Assembly: GCA_017307505.1 (NCBI GenBank) | Contig: JAFKEE010000025.1 | Span: 124,001-188,000 of the forward strand | Origin: Acidobacteriota bacterium | GTDB taxonomy: Bacteria > Acidobacteriota > Terriglobia > Bryobacterales > Bryobacteraceae | DNA: 64,000 nucleotides | Direction: 5' to 3' | In this document: positions 24,189-32,312 of the stretch, piece after piece | Layout of the letters: each line of letters begins with the position of its first letter | Position numbering within the stretch: position 1 is the first letter of the stretch | Notes under the pieces: model-generated | What the model was told of the DNA's origin: nothing | What the model saw: the letters and a program-made list of their open reading frames with translations, nothing else | The model's database searches: none | Made by a program: the position numbers and the translations under genes

Positions 24189-26717
24189 GTGAAATTGCGG
24201 TACTGGTTGGCAGCCGGCGGGTTGTGCCTGGCAGGCGCGGCCCTGATGACGGCGCAGAAGACAGGAGTATTCGCGGTGCTGTCGAGCACCGTCCGGGCCG
24301 GCAAGCAGCCCGGCGGGGTCTACTTAATCCCCACGACACAGTTGCTGCAGCCCTGGGGGTCGCCTGTCACGATTGCGGGCCGGCCCGTGGACCTGGCCTT
24401 CGACGCCGACAAACGAGTCCTGGCGGTGCTGAATACGAAGGGAGTGGACTTCTTTGATCCCACCTCCATGTCCCTGTTGGGGGAGACGAAGTCGAAAGCG
24501 ACCTCCTATGCGGGCCTGGCCTTCCGCCCCGGCACGCGGGAGGTCTGGGCGAGCGAGACCCTCCGCAACGGGCCCGATGGCCTGCTCATCATTACCGTCG
24601 ACGATCGCGGGATTCCCCGCAAAGAGGAACGCGTCGAGCTGAAGCCCCACCCGCTACCGATCGGCATCGCCTTCTCCAGGGACGGCGCCACAGCCTACGT
24701 CGCCTTCAGCCGCAACAACACGGTAGCCGAGATCGATACCGCCAGCCGCAAAGTGAAACGCGAGATCCCGGTCGGCATCGCTCCGTTCCATGTCGCCGTG
24801 GAGCCGCGCTCCGGCCGGATCTTCGTCTCGAACCGCGGCGGCCGGCGCCCCAAGGACGGCGACGTCCTGGCCCCGTCGAGCGGTTCGAAGATCGCCAGCG
24901 ATCCCGTCACCGGCTCCTCTGTAAGCGGGACGGTCACCGTGATCGATCCCGATGGTTCCCAACCGCGGGAAGTCGCCGTCGGACTGGCCCCCTCCGGGAT
25001 GGTGCTGCGCGGCGATGGCAAGGAACTCGCCGTCGCCAACGGGCACTCCGACAGCGTGACCCTCCTCGATACCGCCACACTCAAGACCCGGGAAGTGCGC
25101 ATCCCCAGCTACCCCGACGGCACACGCGGCAGCATTCCCACCAATGTGGCCTACTCGCTCGACGGCGAGATGCTCTACGTGCTGTGCGGTGGAACCAACT
25201 CGGTGGCGGTGGTCCGCAAAGGCAAGGTGGAAGGAGCCCTGCCTACCGGCTGGTTCCCGTCCGGCATCGCCATCGACATCGCCGGAGCGCTGCGCGTCGT
25301 CTCGATTAAGGGCACGGGCAACACCGCCCTGCCCGGCGGCAATTTCAACTCCCGCGCGTATGAGGGGCTCATCCAGTCGATGCCGGCCCCGGGCAAAGCC
25401 CAGTGGCTGGCCGGACTGCGCGAAGTGAAGGCGGCCAACCAGCCGAAGTTCACGCCCGCCGGCGGCGTGGAGAACCTGCGGTCGCTCGGCATCCAGCACG
25501 TGTTTTTCATCATCAAGGAGAATCGGACTTACGACCAGGTGTTCGGCGACATCGCGAAAGCGAACGGCGATCCGAAGCTGGCGATCTATGGCGGCGACGT
25601 CACGCCGAACCATCACGCCCTGGCCGAACGCTACGTCGTACTGGATAATTTCCTCACATCCAGTTCCATCAGCTTCGACGGCCACCAGTGGCTGATGATG
25701 GCCTTCGTCAGCGACTACACCCAGCGCGCCTTCGCCGCCTCACCCCGCGGCTACGCATGGGATATGAGCGACGCCCTCACCGTTTCGCCGGCCGGTTTCT
25801 TCTTCCAGGGCGCACCGGCCGGAGTGAAGGTAAGGATCTTCGGCGAATTCTGCCTGCCGGGCAAATTCGATCCAGCCACGCAGCAGGCCGAGGATATTCA
25901 TGAGCGCGGCGGCCTGACCTGGAACCACTACTGGGATCTGTACAAGTCCGGCAAGTGGCGCGAGCAGGTGGGCTGCAGCGCGGCCGGGCTCCCCGCCCTG
26001 AAACCGCTGATGAGCCCCAGCTACCCCCAGGACGACACCGTCATCACCGACCAGATCCGCGCCGAGGAATTCCTCCGGGAACTGAAGGAGCGTGAGAAGA
26101 CCGGCGAGATGGCCAACATCAATATCCTGACGCTCACGTCCGATCACACCAACGGCACCCGCCCCGGTTCGCCAACACCCAAGGCCATGGTGGCCGATGA
26201 CGACCTGGCCCTGGGCCGCATCGTCGAAGGCATCTCCAAGAGCCGCTTCTGGGCGCACAGCCTGATCCTGGTGGTCGAGGACGACGCGCAGGATGGCCTG
26301 GACCACGTCGACGGCCACCGCACCGTCGCCCTCGCCATCGGACCCAACATCCGGCGCGGCGTAGTCGACTCCAACCACTACAACCAGATCTCGATGGTCA
26401 AGACCATCCAGGAGATCTTCCAGATCCCTCCGCGGACAGTCTTCCTGCAGAACTCCCGTTCGATGACCAGTGTCTTTACGCCGGAGTCCAATCTGGAGAC
26501 GTACACGGCCATCCCGAACCGCATCCCGCTGGACCAGATGAATCCGCCGCTGAGGGCCCTGAACGGCCGCAAACTGTGGGCGGCGCAGCAGTCGGCTGCC
26601 ATGAATTGGGAGGATGTGGACGACATCCCCAGCGACGTCCTGAACCGGATCCTCTGGTGGGACGCCAAGGGCTACGACCAGCCTTACCCGGTGCTGAAGG
26701 CCCAGGCCCGCCGCTAA
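24189..26717 (+). CDS. Bifunctional YncE-like beta-propeller / alkaline phosphatase-superfamily protein
   Basis: This 842-residue exported protein starts at GTG 24189 after GAGGAG. An N-terminal signal or anchor (YWLAAGGLCLAGAALMTA) is followed by a seven-bladed-propeller-like region of about 400 residues with YncE-type repeats (GRPVDLAFDADKRVLAVLN, then VEPRSGRIFVSNRGG and others). From about residue 435 comes a phosphoesterase-family domain: HVFFIIKENRTYDQVFGD, then SISFDGHQWLMMAF and VVEDDAQDGLDHVDGHRT. The Asp/His set is typical of phospholipase C-like phosphoesterases. Such fusions are common in Acidobacteria and their substrates are unknown. It is a single-gene unit between two terminators. 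Confidence 0.9.
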   Translation: MKLRYWLAAGGLCLAGAALMTAQKTGVFAVLSSTVRAGKQPGGVYLIPTTQLLQPWGSPVTIAGRPVDLAFDADKRVLAVLNTKGVDFFDPTSMSLLGETKSKATSYAGLAFRPGTREVWASETLRNGPDGLLIITVDDRGIPRKEERVELKPHPLPIGIAFSRDGATAYVAFSRNNTVAEIDTASRKVKREIPVGIAPFHVAVEPRSGRIFVSNRGGRRPKDGDVLAPSSGSKIASDPVTGSSVSGTVTVIDPDGSQPREVAVGLAPSGMVLRGDGKELAVANGHSDSVTLLDTATLKTREVRIPSYPDGTRGSIPTNVAYSLDGEMLYVLCGGTNSVAVVRKGKVEGALPTGWFPSGIAIDIAGALRVVSIKGTGNTALPGGNFNSRAYEGLIQSMPAPGKAQWLAGLREVKAANQPKFTPAGGVENLRSLGIQHVFFIIKENRTYDQVFGDIAKANGDPKLAIYGGDVTPNHHALAERYVVLDNFLTSSSISFDGHQWLMMAFVSDYTQRAFAASPRGYAWDMSDALTVSPAGFFFQGAPAGVKVRIFGEFCLPGKFDPATQQAEDIHERGGLTWNHYWDLYKSGKWREQVGCSAAGLPALKPLMSPSYPQDDTVITDQIRAEEFLRELKEREKTGEMANINILTLTSDHTNGTRPGSPTPKAMVADDDLALGRIVEGISKSRFWAHSLILVVEDDAQDGLDHVDGHRTVALAIGPNIRRGVVDSNHYNQISMVKTIQEIFQIPPRTVFLQNSRSMTSVFTPESNLETYTAIPNRIPLDQMNPPLRALNGRKLWAAQQSAAMNWEDVDDIPSDVLNRILWWDAKGYDQPYPVLKAQARR

Positions 26718-26722
26718 ACGCG

Positions 26723-26763
26723 GAAACGCCCGCGAGCCTCGGGGAGAGACTCGCGGGCGTTTC
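26723..26763. terminator. Bidirectional terminator between convergent genes
   Basis: A perfect 14-bp stem (GAAACGCCCGCGAG / CTCGCGGGCGTTTC) with a 13-nt loop lies between the phosphoesterase gene and the convergent coiled-coil gene. Short T-runs are within the stem ends on both strands. Confidence 0.75.
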
Positions 26764-26784
26764 GAACAGCTCGAGCAGTTCGGC

Positions 26785-27693
26785 TTAGCGAGCGGACTGG
26801 ACCTTGGGTGTGGCCAGATAGCCGACGATGACGTCCTTCTTCACTTCGTTCACGACGATCTCGTACGGCTGGCGCGCCTTCGAGGTGTAGAACTGGACAG
26901 GCTCGTTGACACCCTTGTCCTTCTTCTCCACCCGCTTGTCGTCGGCCGTGATCTCCACGGTGTACTTGTTCTTCTTGTTGTCGGTCTTCTTCAGCTGCAT
27001 GAAGATGTCGCCGACCTTCTGCGGAGCCTTCGTCTTGGCCAGGTTGAACTCAAAGTAGTTGCGTTCGCCCAGGGCCTTCAGGGCCTGCAGTTCCTTGCCG
27101 TTGGTGGCGATCAGGCCGCTCTGGACGCCCAGGTCGCCGGAGACGGTCTTCAGGCTGGCGATCGTTTTGTCCAGCTCAGACTTCGTGTTGCTGAGGTCTG
27201 TCTTCACGCCGGTGACGTCGGTAGCCACTTCGCCGATCTTGGTATTGGCCGTCGTGGCAGCCTCTTCCACCTTCGAGATCTGGCCCTTCATCGCGGCTTC
27301 GCTCGCCTTCTGTTGCTGTGCGAGACGGGAGGCCAGCTCTTCGGCGTGCTTCGTGGCATCGACTTTAGCCTGACCCACGGCCATTGAAGCCTGGCGCCGG
27401 GCTGCTTCCAGTTCTTCCTTCAGAGTGTCCATGTTCCGCCGGGCTGCTGCGGAGGTAACGGAGGATGTTTCCTTCACGCGACCCACCTCTTCGAGGATCG
27501 AGTCGCGGTTCTTGGCCATCTCCTGCTTCAGCGTGTCAATCTGGAGAAACAGGTATACGTTGGCCGCGATCAGCGCGATCACTGCGCCGAACAGGATAGC
27601 CATTTTGACACCGGAGCCACTGGAGGCCGGTGCGGGCAAAACATAACTGGGCTGACCGCCACCCTGGGGTGCGCCGTATTGTGGATCGCTCAC
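26785..27693 (-). CDS. Membrane-anchored coiled-coil protein, function unknown
   Basis: This 302-residue protein starts at GTG 27693 with GAGAGGGA about 8 nt before. Residues 1-30 are a Gly/Pro/Gln-rich cytoplasmic tail and 31-50 are a single membrane helix (MAILFGAVIALIAANVYLFL). A long Ala/Lys/Glu-rich coiled coil spans about 51-205 (TLKQEMAKNRDSILEEVGRV...). A C-terminal beta-rich domain follows (about 208-300; RNYFEFNLAKTKAPQKVGDIFMQLKK). The coiled coil would project from the membrane and present the C-terminal domain in the periplasm. No known family is recognised. It ends against the bidirectional terminator. Confidence 0.82.
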   Translation of the reverse strand: MSDPQYGAPQGGGQPSYVLPAPASSGSGVKMAILFGAVIALIAANVYLFLQIDTLKQEMAKNRDSILEEVGRVKETSSVTSAAARRNMDTLKEELEAARRQASMAVGQAKVDATKHAEELASRLAQQQKASEAAMKGQISKVEEAATTANTKIGEVATDVTGVKTDLSNTKSELDKTIASLKTVSGDLGVQSGLIATNGKELQALKALGERNYFEFNLAKTKAPQKVGDIFMQLKKTDNKKNKYTVEITADDKRVEKKDKGVNEPVQFYTSKARQPYEIVVNEVKKDVIVGYLATPKVQSAR

Positions 27694-27763
27694 TTCGATA
27701 TCCCTCTCTTTTGAACAGTCAGGCTGCTAAACCTATGCTAACACCATAGATGTGGCTGGCATG

Positions 27764-28399
27764 TCAGACGGTTTCATCCGCGTTGGGCAATCCGGGAGAC
27801 AGGGTTCTGGGACTTCGGAAGTCCAGGTACTCCTGCCTCGGAGCGCCCGGATCGAAACAGTGCCGGCAGCGCGCCTCGTACATCCCCGTAGCCCCCACCA
27901 TGATGAGATCACTGGAATCCACCAGCCGCTGTGTGTGTTTCGCGGGATTGCCACAGCGCAGGCAGATGGCCAGGGTCTTCGTGATGGACTCGGCGACGCA
28001 CAGCAGGTCCGGTACCGGCGGGAACGGCCGGCCCATGTAGTCGGTGTCCAGCCCGGCAATAATCACCTGTTTGCCGGAGTCGGCCAACTGCTGCGCCACG
28101 CCCACCAGGTCCTGCCCCATGAAGTTCGCCTCGTCGATACCGACCACCTGCGTCCGCCAGTCGAGCCGGCTGAGGATCTCAGACGGCCCCTGTACTACTT
28201 CACTGCGCATTCTGACGTCGGCGTGACTCACGATTTCGTCTTCTGAGTAGCGCTTATCGATGACAGGCTTGAAAACCTGCACGCGCTTGCGCGCAATCAG
28301 TGCTCTCCTCAGCCGGCGGATGAGCTCCTCGCTCTTCCCCGAAAACATCGGACCGCAGACAACCTCGATCCAACCAACATGACCCGAGATAAAGTCCAT
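27764..28399 (-). CDS. tdk: Thymidine kinase (TK1 type)
   Basis: This 211-residue type II thymidine kinase phosphorylates thymidine in the salvage pathway. The P-loop is GPMFSGKS (16-23), the catalytic base is Glu90 in [10 protein letters not shown], and the zinc lid has Cys146, Cys149, Cys178 and Cys181 (CLRC and CRHC). The frame is open upstream for 40 codons, but homologues begin close to the [17 protein letters not shown] block, so the ATG at 28399 is chosen. No SD is visible there; TATCCT ends 8 nt before it. It is divergent from the FkbM gene. Confidence 0.95.
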   Translation of the reverse strand: MDFISGHVGWIEVVCGPMFSGKSEELIRRLRRALIARKRVQVFKPVIDKRYSEDEIVSHADVRMRSEVVQGPSEILSRLDWRTQVVGIDEANFMGQDLVGVAQQLADSGKQVIIAGLDTDYMGRPFPPVPDLLCVAESITKTLAICLRCGNPAKHTQRLVDSSDLIMVGATGMYEARCRHCFDPGAPRQEYLDFRSPRTLSPGLPNADETV

Positions 28400-28457
28400 C
28401 GTATGACAGGATAACGCGCGCAGCTTCCAAGGGGGCCGCCATGTTAGATTGAACCCT

Positions 28458-29366
28458 GTGAAGCGTTCCTTAATCCTGGTACTTTCGCTGGCGGTCATCG
28501 CCGTAGCTCTCCTGGCCATCCACCCGCCGCTCCGCTATTGGGCGCTGGTTCTCATCGGCCGCGGCTCCGGTTGCACCACCCAGAGAGCCTGGGCCATCCA
28601 GGCGGAGAAAGAGGAACTCACCCGCGTCAAGGACAGCATCCTGGCCCATACCAAACTCCTCCAGAAGGAATACAAAGGACTCGAGCTGTATCAGACGCCC
28701 TACGGCAACTTCTGGACCCCCGCCGGCAGCCGCTTCATCCTGCCGTTCAATCTCTCCGAGGAGGCTACCCACATCTACGGCACCGGAGAGCAGTTCGTCC
28801 ACAAAGGAGACGTTGTCCTGGATTGCGGAGCCAATGTCGGCACCTTCGCCCGTTTTGCCCTGGATGCCGGGGCGAAACTGGTGGTCGCCATTGAACCGGC
28901 ACCCGACAACCTGGAATGCCTTCGGCGCAACTTCGCCAAGGAGATCGGCGAGAACCGGCTGGTGATCTATCCCAAGGGTGTCTGGGACAAGGACGATACC
29001 CTGGAACTGCTGGTGGACGAGGACAACCAGGCCGCCGACAGCTTCGTCATCCACCGCCATGGCGCCAAGGCAGTGGCGAAGGTTCCGCTGACCACCATCG
29101 ACAAGATGGTCGACGAGCTGAAGCTCGATCGCGTCGACTTCGTCAAAATGGACATCGAAGGCGCCGAAGTGAAGGCCCTGGCAGGCGGCCGCGCCACCAT
29201 CGCCAAATACCATCCGCGGATGTCGCTCTCGGTTTACCACCAGGAGGACCATCCAGTGGAGGTCCCCAAGGCCGTCCTGGCCGCCTGGTCGGGCTACACC
29301 ACGGAATGCGGACCCTGCAATGCAGTGGAGAACCGCGTCCGGCCCGACATCATGTACTTCCACTAA
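28458..29366 (+). CDS. FkbM family methyltransferase, membrane anchored
   Basis: This 302-residue protein has an N-terminal hydrophobic helix ([19 protein letters not shown]), a linker and an FkbM-type methyltransferase domain. Motif I is [22 protein letters not shown], followed by [17 protein letters not shown], then [10 protein letters not shown] and [19 protein letters not shown], all hallmarks of the family. These enzymes O-methylate sugars or polyketides; the target here is unknown and may be an envelope glycan. The start is uncertain: GTG at 28458 is chosen over TTG at 28449, and neither has a good SD. Confidence 0.85.
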   Translation: MKRSLILVLSLAVIAVALLAIHPPLRYWALVLIGRGSGCTTQRAWAIQAEKEELTRVKDSILAHTKLLQKEYKGLELYQTPYGNFWTPAGSRFILPFNLSEEATHIYGTGEQFVHKGDVVLDCGANVGTFARFALDAGAKLVVAIEPAPDNLECLRRNFAKEIGENRLVIYPKGVWDKDDTLELLVDEDNQAADSFVIHRHGAKAVAKVPLTTIDKMVDELKLDRVDFVKMDIEGAEVKALAGGRATIAKYHPRMSLSVYHQEDHPVEVPKAVLAAWSGYTTECGPCNAVENRVRPDIMYFH

Positions 29367-29536
29367 AAACAGCCCGAGCTATCTTTTGCGCACGCAGTGT
29401 CCCAAGGCAATAAACCGGCGTGGGATGGCTGAAGACGTTGCGTGTCTGAGGGGGTTCCGGACGTTGCACCCCGGGTGCTCCGCCGCCTCTTCGCTCGTTG
29501 CACCGAGGCGCTCGGGGTAGGCATAACCGGCTGGAA
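29367..29536. other. Gene-free stretch after the FkbM gene
   Basis: No gene is visible between the FkbM stop and the 3' end of the candidate small RNA. Short GC-rich inverted segments occur, but none has a T-run on the plus strand. Confidence 0.3.
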
Positions 29537-29634
29537 ACAAAAAGGCCGATGGGGACTCGGAGGAAGATCCCCACCGGCACAAAGCCAGCTTGAATCGGAG
29601 GAATGCTGGCCTACTCGTACTAGATGTACGCTCT
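29537..29634 (-). ncRNA. Candidate small RNA with two anti-Shine-Dalgarno hairpin loops
   Basis: Read on the minus strand, about 98 nt form three consecutive hairpins. The first is CGUAC-loop-GUACG (29616-29630). The second has a GCCAGC/GCUGGC stem with a 15-nt loop (29584-29610). The third is an 11-bp terminator stem (29545-29555 with 29568-29578) followed by UUUUUG. The loops of hairpins two and three both contain UUCCUCCGA, complementary to ribosome-binding sites. One base pair of the terminator is G-U only on the minus strand (A-C on the plus strand), which supports the orientation. The 5' end is inferred from TATTAT at 29642-29647. It might instead be the 3' end of the coaX operon transcript. 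No known RNA family is recognised. Confidence 0.6.
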
Positions 29635-29641
29635 AGAGGAG

Positions 29642-29670
29642 ATAATATCACAACGGCCCGAAGCTGTATC
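29642..29670 (-). promoter_or_regulatory. Candidate promoter of the small RNA
   Basis: On the minus strand, TATTAT (29642-29647, 5 of 6 to the -10 consensus) and GATACA (29665-29670, 3 of 6 to the -35) are separated by 17 bp. The predicted start is an A at about 29634. Confidence 0.4.
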
Positions 29671-29850
29671 CCCCCGCAACACATAATGTGTACTTTTTGT
29701 GAGGTCTTTTAAGAGAATCTAACAATTCTCATTAAGTTCTTATAATCCAAGGGGTAAGGCCGATTACATTGGTGCGCAATAAGGCTCCGGGAGATAGCCC
29801 TCCTGGTACTCTTCTACGTTAGTAATGGCACTCAAATCTGCCTCTCTCGC
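29671..29850. other. AT-rich gap downstream of the coaX operon
   Basis: No gene is visible. This is the most AT-rich part of the window, with a consensus TATAAT on the plus strand (29741-29746) but no matching -35. An AGAAT...ATTCT inverted repeat (about 29713-29729) is also present. A plus-strand transcript from here would run antisense into the 29851 gene. Confidence 0.3.
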
Positions 29851-30549
29851 TCAGGTCATGTAGAACAGGCTCAGCCTCGGCAGGCGAAAGTGGTCATAGA
29901 CTTTTTTGTCGAGGTAAGTCTTCTCCAGCCGGATGAGTTGGTCGGCTGTCATCTTGCCTCGATACGGCTTCAATTGCAGTTCCAGCTCGCGGCGCATTGC
30001 GAACAACACCTCCTCGGAGAGGCGTGTCCGGGCGATCGCCGACATCTTGTCTTCCAGTGCGGTGAGACGCTGATCGAGCTCTTCCAAGTTCTGGAAGTGT
30101 ACCTCAATGGATGCCAGCAGCGCTTCCACCGGCTCGGCAATCTGCTCGTAGCCCGCGGCCGCCCGCAAAGCTTCCGCACACTTGCCCAGATGAGCCTTCA
30201 CCGACTCCAGCGGGAACGCCGACTCTTCGGCCGCGGCTGCCCCGCTCGACGCTATGTTGTTGGCCATGGCTTCGGCCTCCTTCATCACCGCCTGGGTGCA
30301 GTAAGCCAGCGAGTTGACCATCTGGGTCTTCTGCTTCCGCGAGCGCCACTTCTCAAAGGCGGCATCAATGCCGCGCAGCACCGCCTCCAGGGGAATCCCC
30401 GAGTTCTTCCAGCTCTCCACCATCGCCCAATCCAGCGGCGACATCAGAAAGAGATGGCTGCCCCGCGCGCGCTGGAAATGCTCCTCTACTTCAGTGAAGT
30501 AGTTAAAGTAGTTCAACCGCCAGGAGCCGTCGTCCTTCAGCTCCGTCAC
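29851..30549 (-). CDS. Conserved hypothetical protein coupled to coaX
   Basis: This 232-residue soluble protein is translated from a GTG that overlaps the coaX stop (GTGA). The first half (GSHLFLMSPLDWAMVESWKNSGIPLEAVLRGIDAAFEKW) looks like a compact helical domain, and KQKTQMVNSLAYCTQAV recalls helical DNA-associated domains. The second half (about 125-225) is a long charged helix or coiled coil (LEELDQRLTALEDKM...). No signal peptide, membrane helix or catalytic motif is visible. I do not recognise the family, and coupling to coaX does not define a role. Confidence 0.75.
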   Translation of the reverse strand: MTELKDDGSWRLNYFNYFTEVEEHFQRARGSHLFLMSPLDWAMVESWKNSGIPLEAVLRGIDAAFEKWRSRKQKTQMVNSLAYCTQAVMKEAEAMANNIASSGAAAAEESAFPLESVKAHLGKCAEALRAAAGYEQIAEPVEALLASIEVHFQNLEELDQRLTALEDKMSAIARTRLSEEVLFAMRRELELQLKPYRGKMTADQLIRLEKTYLDKKVYDHFRLPRLSLFYMT

Positions 30550-31313
30550 TGGCGATTCCGCTCCCAGATCATGCGCAGGCCTTCCAGCGTCAGATCCTCA
30601 TCGGCCACCTTGACGAACCTCGAACCCTTCGTGATGAGCGACGCCTGTCCACCCGTAGCGACAGACTTCGTATCCTTGCCCATTTCGGCGATCATGCGCT
30701 CCACAATGCCGTCGATCATGCAGATGGTGCCATAGTACAGGCCCGACTGCATGCTCACCACGGTATTCGTCCCGATCAGTTTTTGCGGATCGCGGAAGTC
30801 CACCATCGGCAGCCGCGCCGTGCGCGTGAACAGGCCCTGGATCGACATCCCGATGCCCGGGCAGATAATGCCGCCCAGGTACTCGGAGTCCGCGCTGACC
30901 GCATCAAAGGTGATGGCGGTGCCGAGGTCGACCACGATGCACGGTCCGCCGTACTTCGCGATCGCAGCCACGGCATTCACGATCCGGTCGGCCCCCACTT
31001 CGCGCGGGTTGTCGTAAAGGATGTTCAGCCCGGTCTCCGTGTGACCCGTCACAAACATCGGTTCCACGGGAAAATAGCGGCGAGCCATCCCCGTCAGCGA
31101 CGATTCCAGCGGCGGAACCACCGTGGCGGCAATGATGCCGCTGATCTTCTCCAGCGGCAGCCCTTCCAGCGCGAAGAGGCTGCGGAGCTTAATGCCCCAC
31201 TCATCTGGGGTCTGGTCATGGACGGTGCGCAGGCGCCAGCGGGTGATGATCCGCGGACCGTCGAAGATCCCAATCGTAACGTTCGTATTCCCAGCGTCAA
31301 TAGCGAGCAACAT
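30546..31313 (-). CDS. coaX: Type III pantothenate kinase CoaX
   Basis: This 255-residue ASKHA-fold kinase phosphorylates pantothenate in the first step of coenzyme A synthesis. Its phosphate-binding motif is MLLAIDAGNTNVTIGIFDG at the N-terminus. YDNPREVGADRIVNAVAA and PCIVVDLGTAITFDAVS are the conserved substrate and Asp regions, and GGIICPGIGMS follows. The length is usual. In many bacteria coaX follows birA; here birA is about 2.2 kb upstream on the same strand. It overlaps the following hypothetical gene by 4 nt. Confidence 0.96.
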   Translation of the reverse strand: MLLAIDAGNTNVTIGIFDGPRIITRWRLRTVHDQTPDEWGIKLRSLFALEGLPLEKISGIIAATVVPPLESSLTGMARRYFPVEPMFVTGHTETGLNILYDNPREVGADRIVNAVAAIAKYGGPCIVVDLGTAITFDAVSADSEYLGGIICPGIGMSIQGLFTRTARLPMVDFRDPQKLIGTNTVVSMQSGLYYGTICMIDGIVERMIAEMGKDTKSVATGGQASLITKGSRFVKVADEDLTLEGLRMIWERNRQ

Positions 31314-31570
31314 GGCAGTGAAACAGTGAACCCTCAGGCTAGCATTGCAGCGCGCAGGCTGGAGCCCGAAGGAGGGCCGGCCGACCGCGAGTCGAATCCC
31401 AGCGAGGACCGGTCAGGCCAACGCGCTACCTTCGCCTGTGCACTACCCCCCGCGGCCACGCCGCTCGCTCACAGGACTCTGATTTGGTTTTTTCGAAATT
31501 AGAAAACCCTTCATGGTAATTTTTGAATCTTTAGCCCGGATGTACTCCTACGATTGCGATTTAAACCGGC

Positions 31571-31576
31571 TATGAT
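31571..31576 (+). promoter_or_regulatory. TATGAT -10-like box, leaderless spacing
   Basis: TATGAT ends 6 nt before the ATG at 31583, which places the predicted transcription start at the start codon. There is no SD. The rest of the 269-bp gap to coaX (31314-31582) holds nothing else I can support. Confidence 0.4.
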
Positions 31577-31582
31577 CGAAGC

Positions 31583-32302
31583 ATGTTCGCCTTGGTCCTG
31601 CTCGCCCTGTTTCAGGCCCCTCCGGATGCGGTGGAGCTGATTGACCGTGTCTCGAAGCACTACACGGAGATTAAGGAATTCCTGGTGGAATACCGCCAGA
31701 ACCAGCAGGGGCTAGTTTCCCTGGCAATCAACGCACCAGGGACGGTAACAGTGAAAGCCATGAAATCGGGGGATCGCTATTTCTACGCCGAATCCTCAAA
31801 CCGCCCCTTTGAGATCACCGGCGACGGCGAAACCACCTGGTACTACGACGTAAATCGCAAGCAGTACATCATCGAGCCGACCGGACTGAGTGCCGACCAG
31901 ATTGCGCGGGAGGGTCTGAAGTCCGCGTTCCTTCGCTTCCGGATGCTCGACGGCCAGGCCATGAACGCTCGACTCCTCCGGATGGAGCAGAAGAATCTGG
32001 ACGGCAAACCCGTTCGGTGCGCCGTGGTCCAGATTGGAACCGCTCGCACCGATCCCTACCCCTGGACGGAAAAGCTGTGGATCGACCCGGAGACCGCAAC
32101 CATCCTCCGCTCAGAGTTCGAAGGCACCAGTTCTTCCCCGTTTGGCGGAGTGCTGAAGACCAGGCGCGAGTTCACCCTGCCGGCCGGCCTCAAGACCCCG
32201 GATCCGGCGATGTTCAAATTCACCCCGCCCAAAGGCGCCAGACAAGTGGATCGATTCTCCGGCACGAATCTGGACACCACGCCCGGCCGGCTCAGCCAAT
32301 AG
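31583..32302 (+). CDS. LolA-like / DUF2092 periplasmic protein
   Basis: This 239-residue exported protein has a very short N-terminal hydrophobic signal (MFALVLLALFQAPP). Its fold pattern resembles LolA-type lipoprotein carriers: an N-terminal helix (DAVELIDRVSKHYTEIKEFLVEY), then antiparallel strands including GDRYFYAESSNRPFEITGDGETTWYYDVNRKQY and the LWIDPETATILRSEFEG stretch. Such half-barrels bind lipid or lipoprotein acyl chains. The wider DUF2092/LolA-like group is diverse, so true lipoprotein transport is not proven. It is convergent with the beta-barrel gene, with 10 nt between the stops. Confidence 0.8.
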   Translation: MFALVLLALFQAPPDAVELIDRVSKHYTEIKEFLVEYRQNQQGLVSLAINAPGTVTVKAMKSGDRYFYAESSNRPFEITGDGETTWYYDVNRKQYIIEPTGLSADQIAREGLKSAFLRFRMLDGQAMNARLLRMEQKNLDGKPVRCAVVQIGTARTDPYPWTEKLWIDPETATILRSEFEGTSSSPFGGVLKTRREFTLPAGLKTPDPAMFKFTPPKGARQVDRFSGTNLDTTPGRLSQ

Positions 32303-32312
32303 GCCTGACGGT

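Noticed and set aside
29584-29610. Plus-strand reading of the hairpins as a CsrA-binding RNA (GGA in loops)
   Set aside because: The U-tract and the G-U wobble pair are consistent only with the minus-strand RNA; the plus strand has an A-C mismatch and no terminator tail.
29741-29746. Consensus TATAAT on the plus strand
   Set aside because: No -35 at 16-18 bp and no downstream gene or structured RNA on that strand; kept only as a note.
31380-31460. tRNA-like words (GAGTCGAATCCC; GGTAGCGCG on the minus strand)
   Set aside because: T-arm and acceptor stems do not pair and no anticodon arm can be formed in either orientation.
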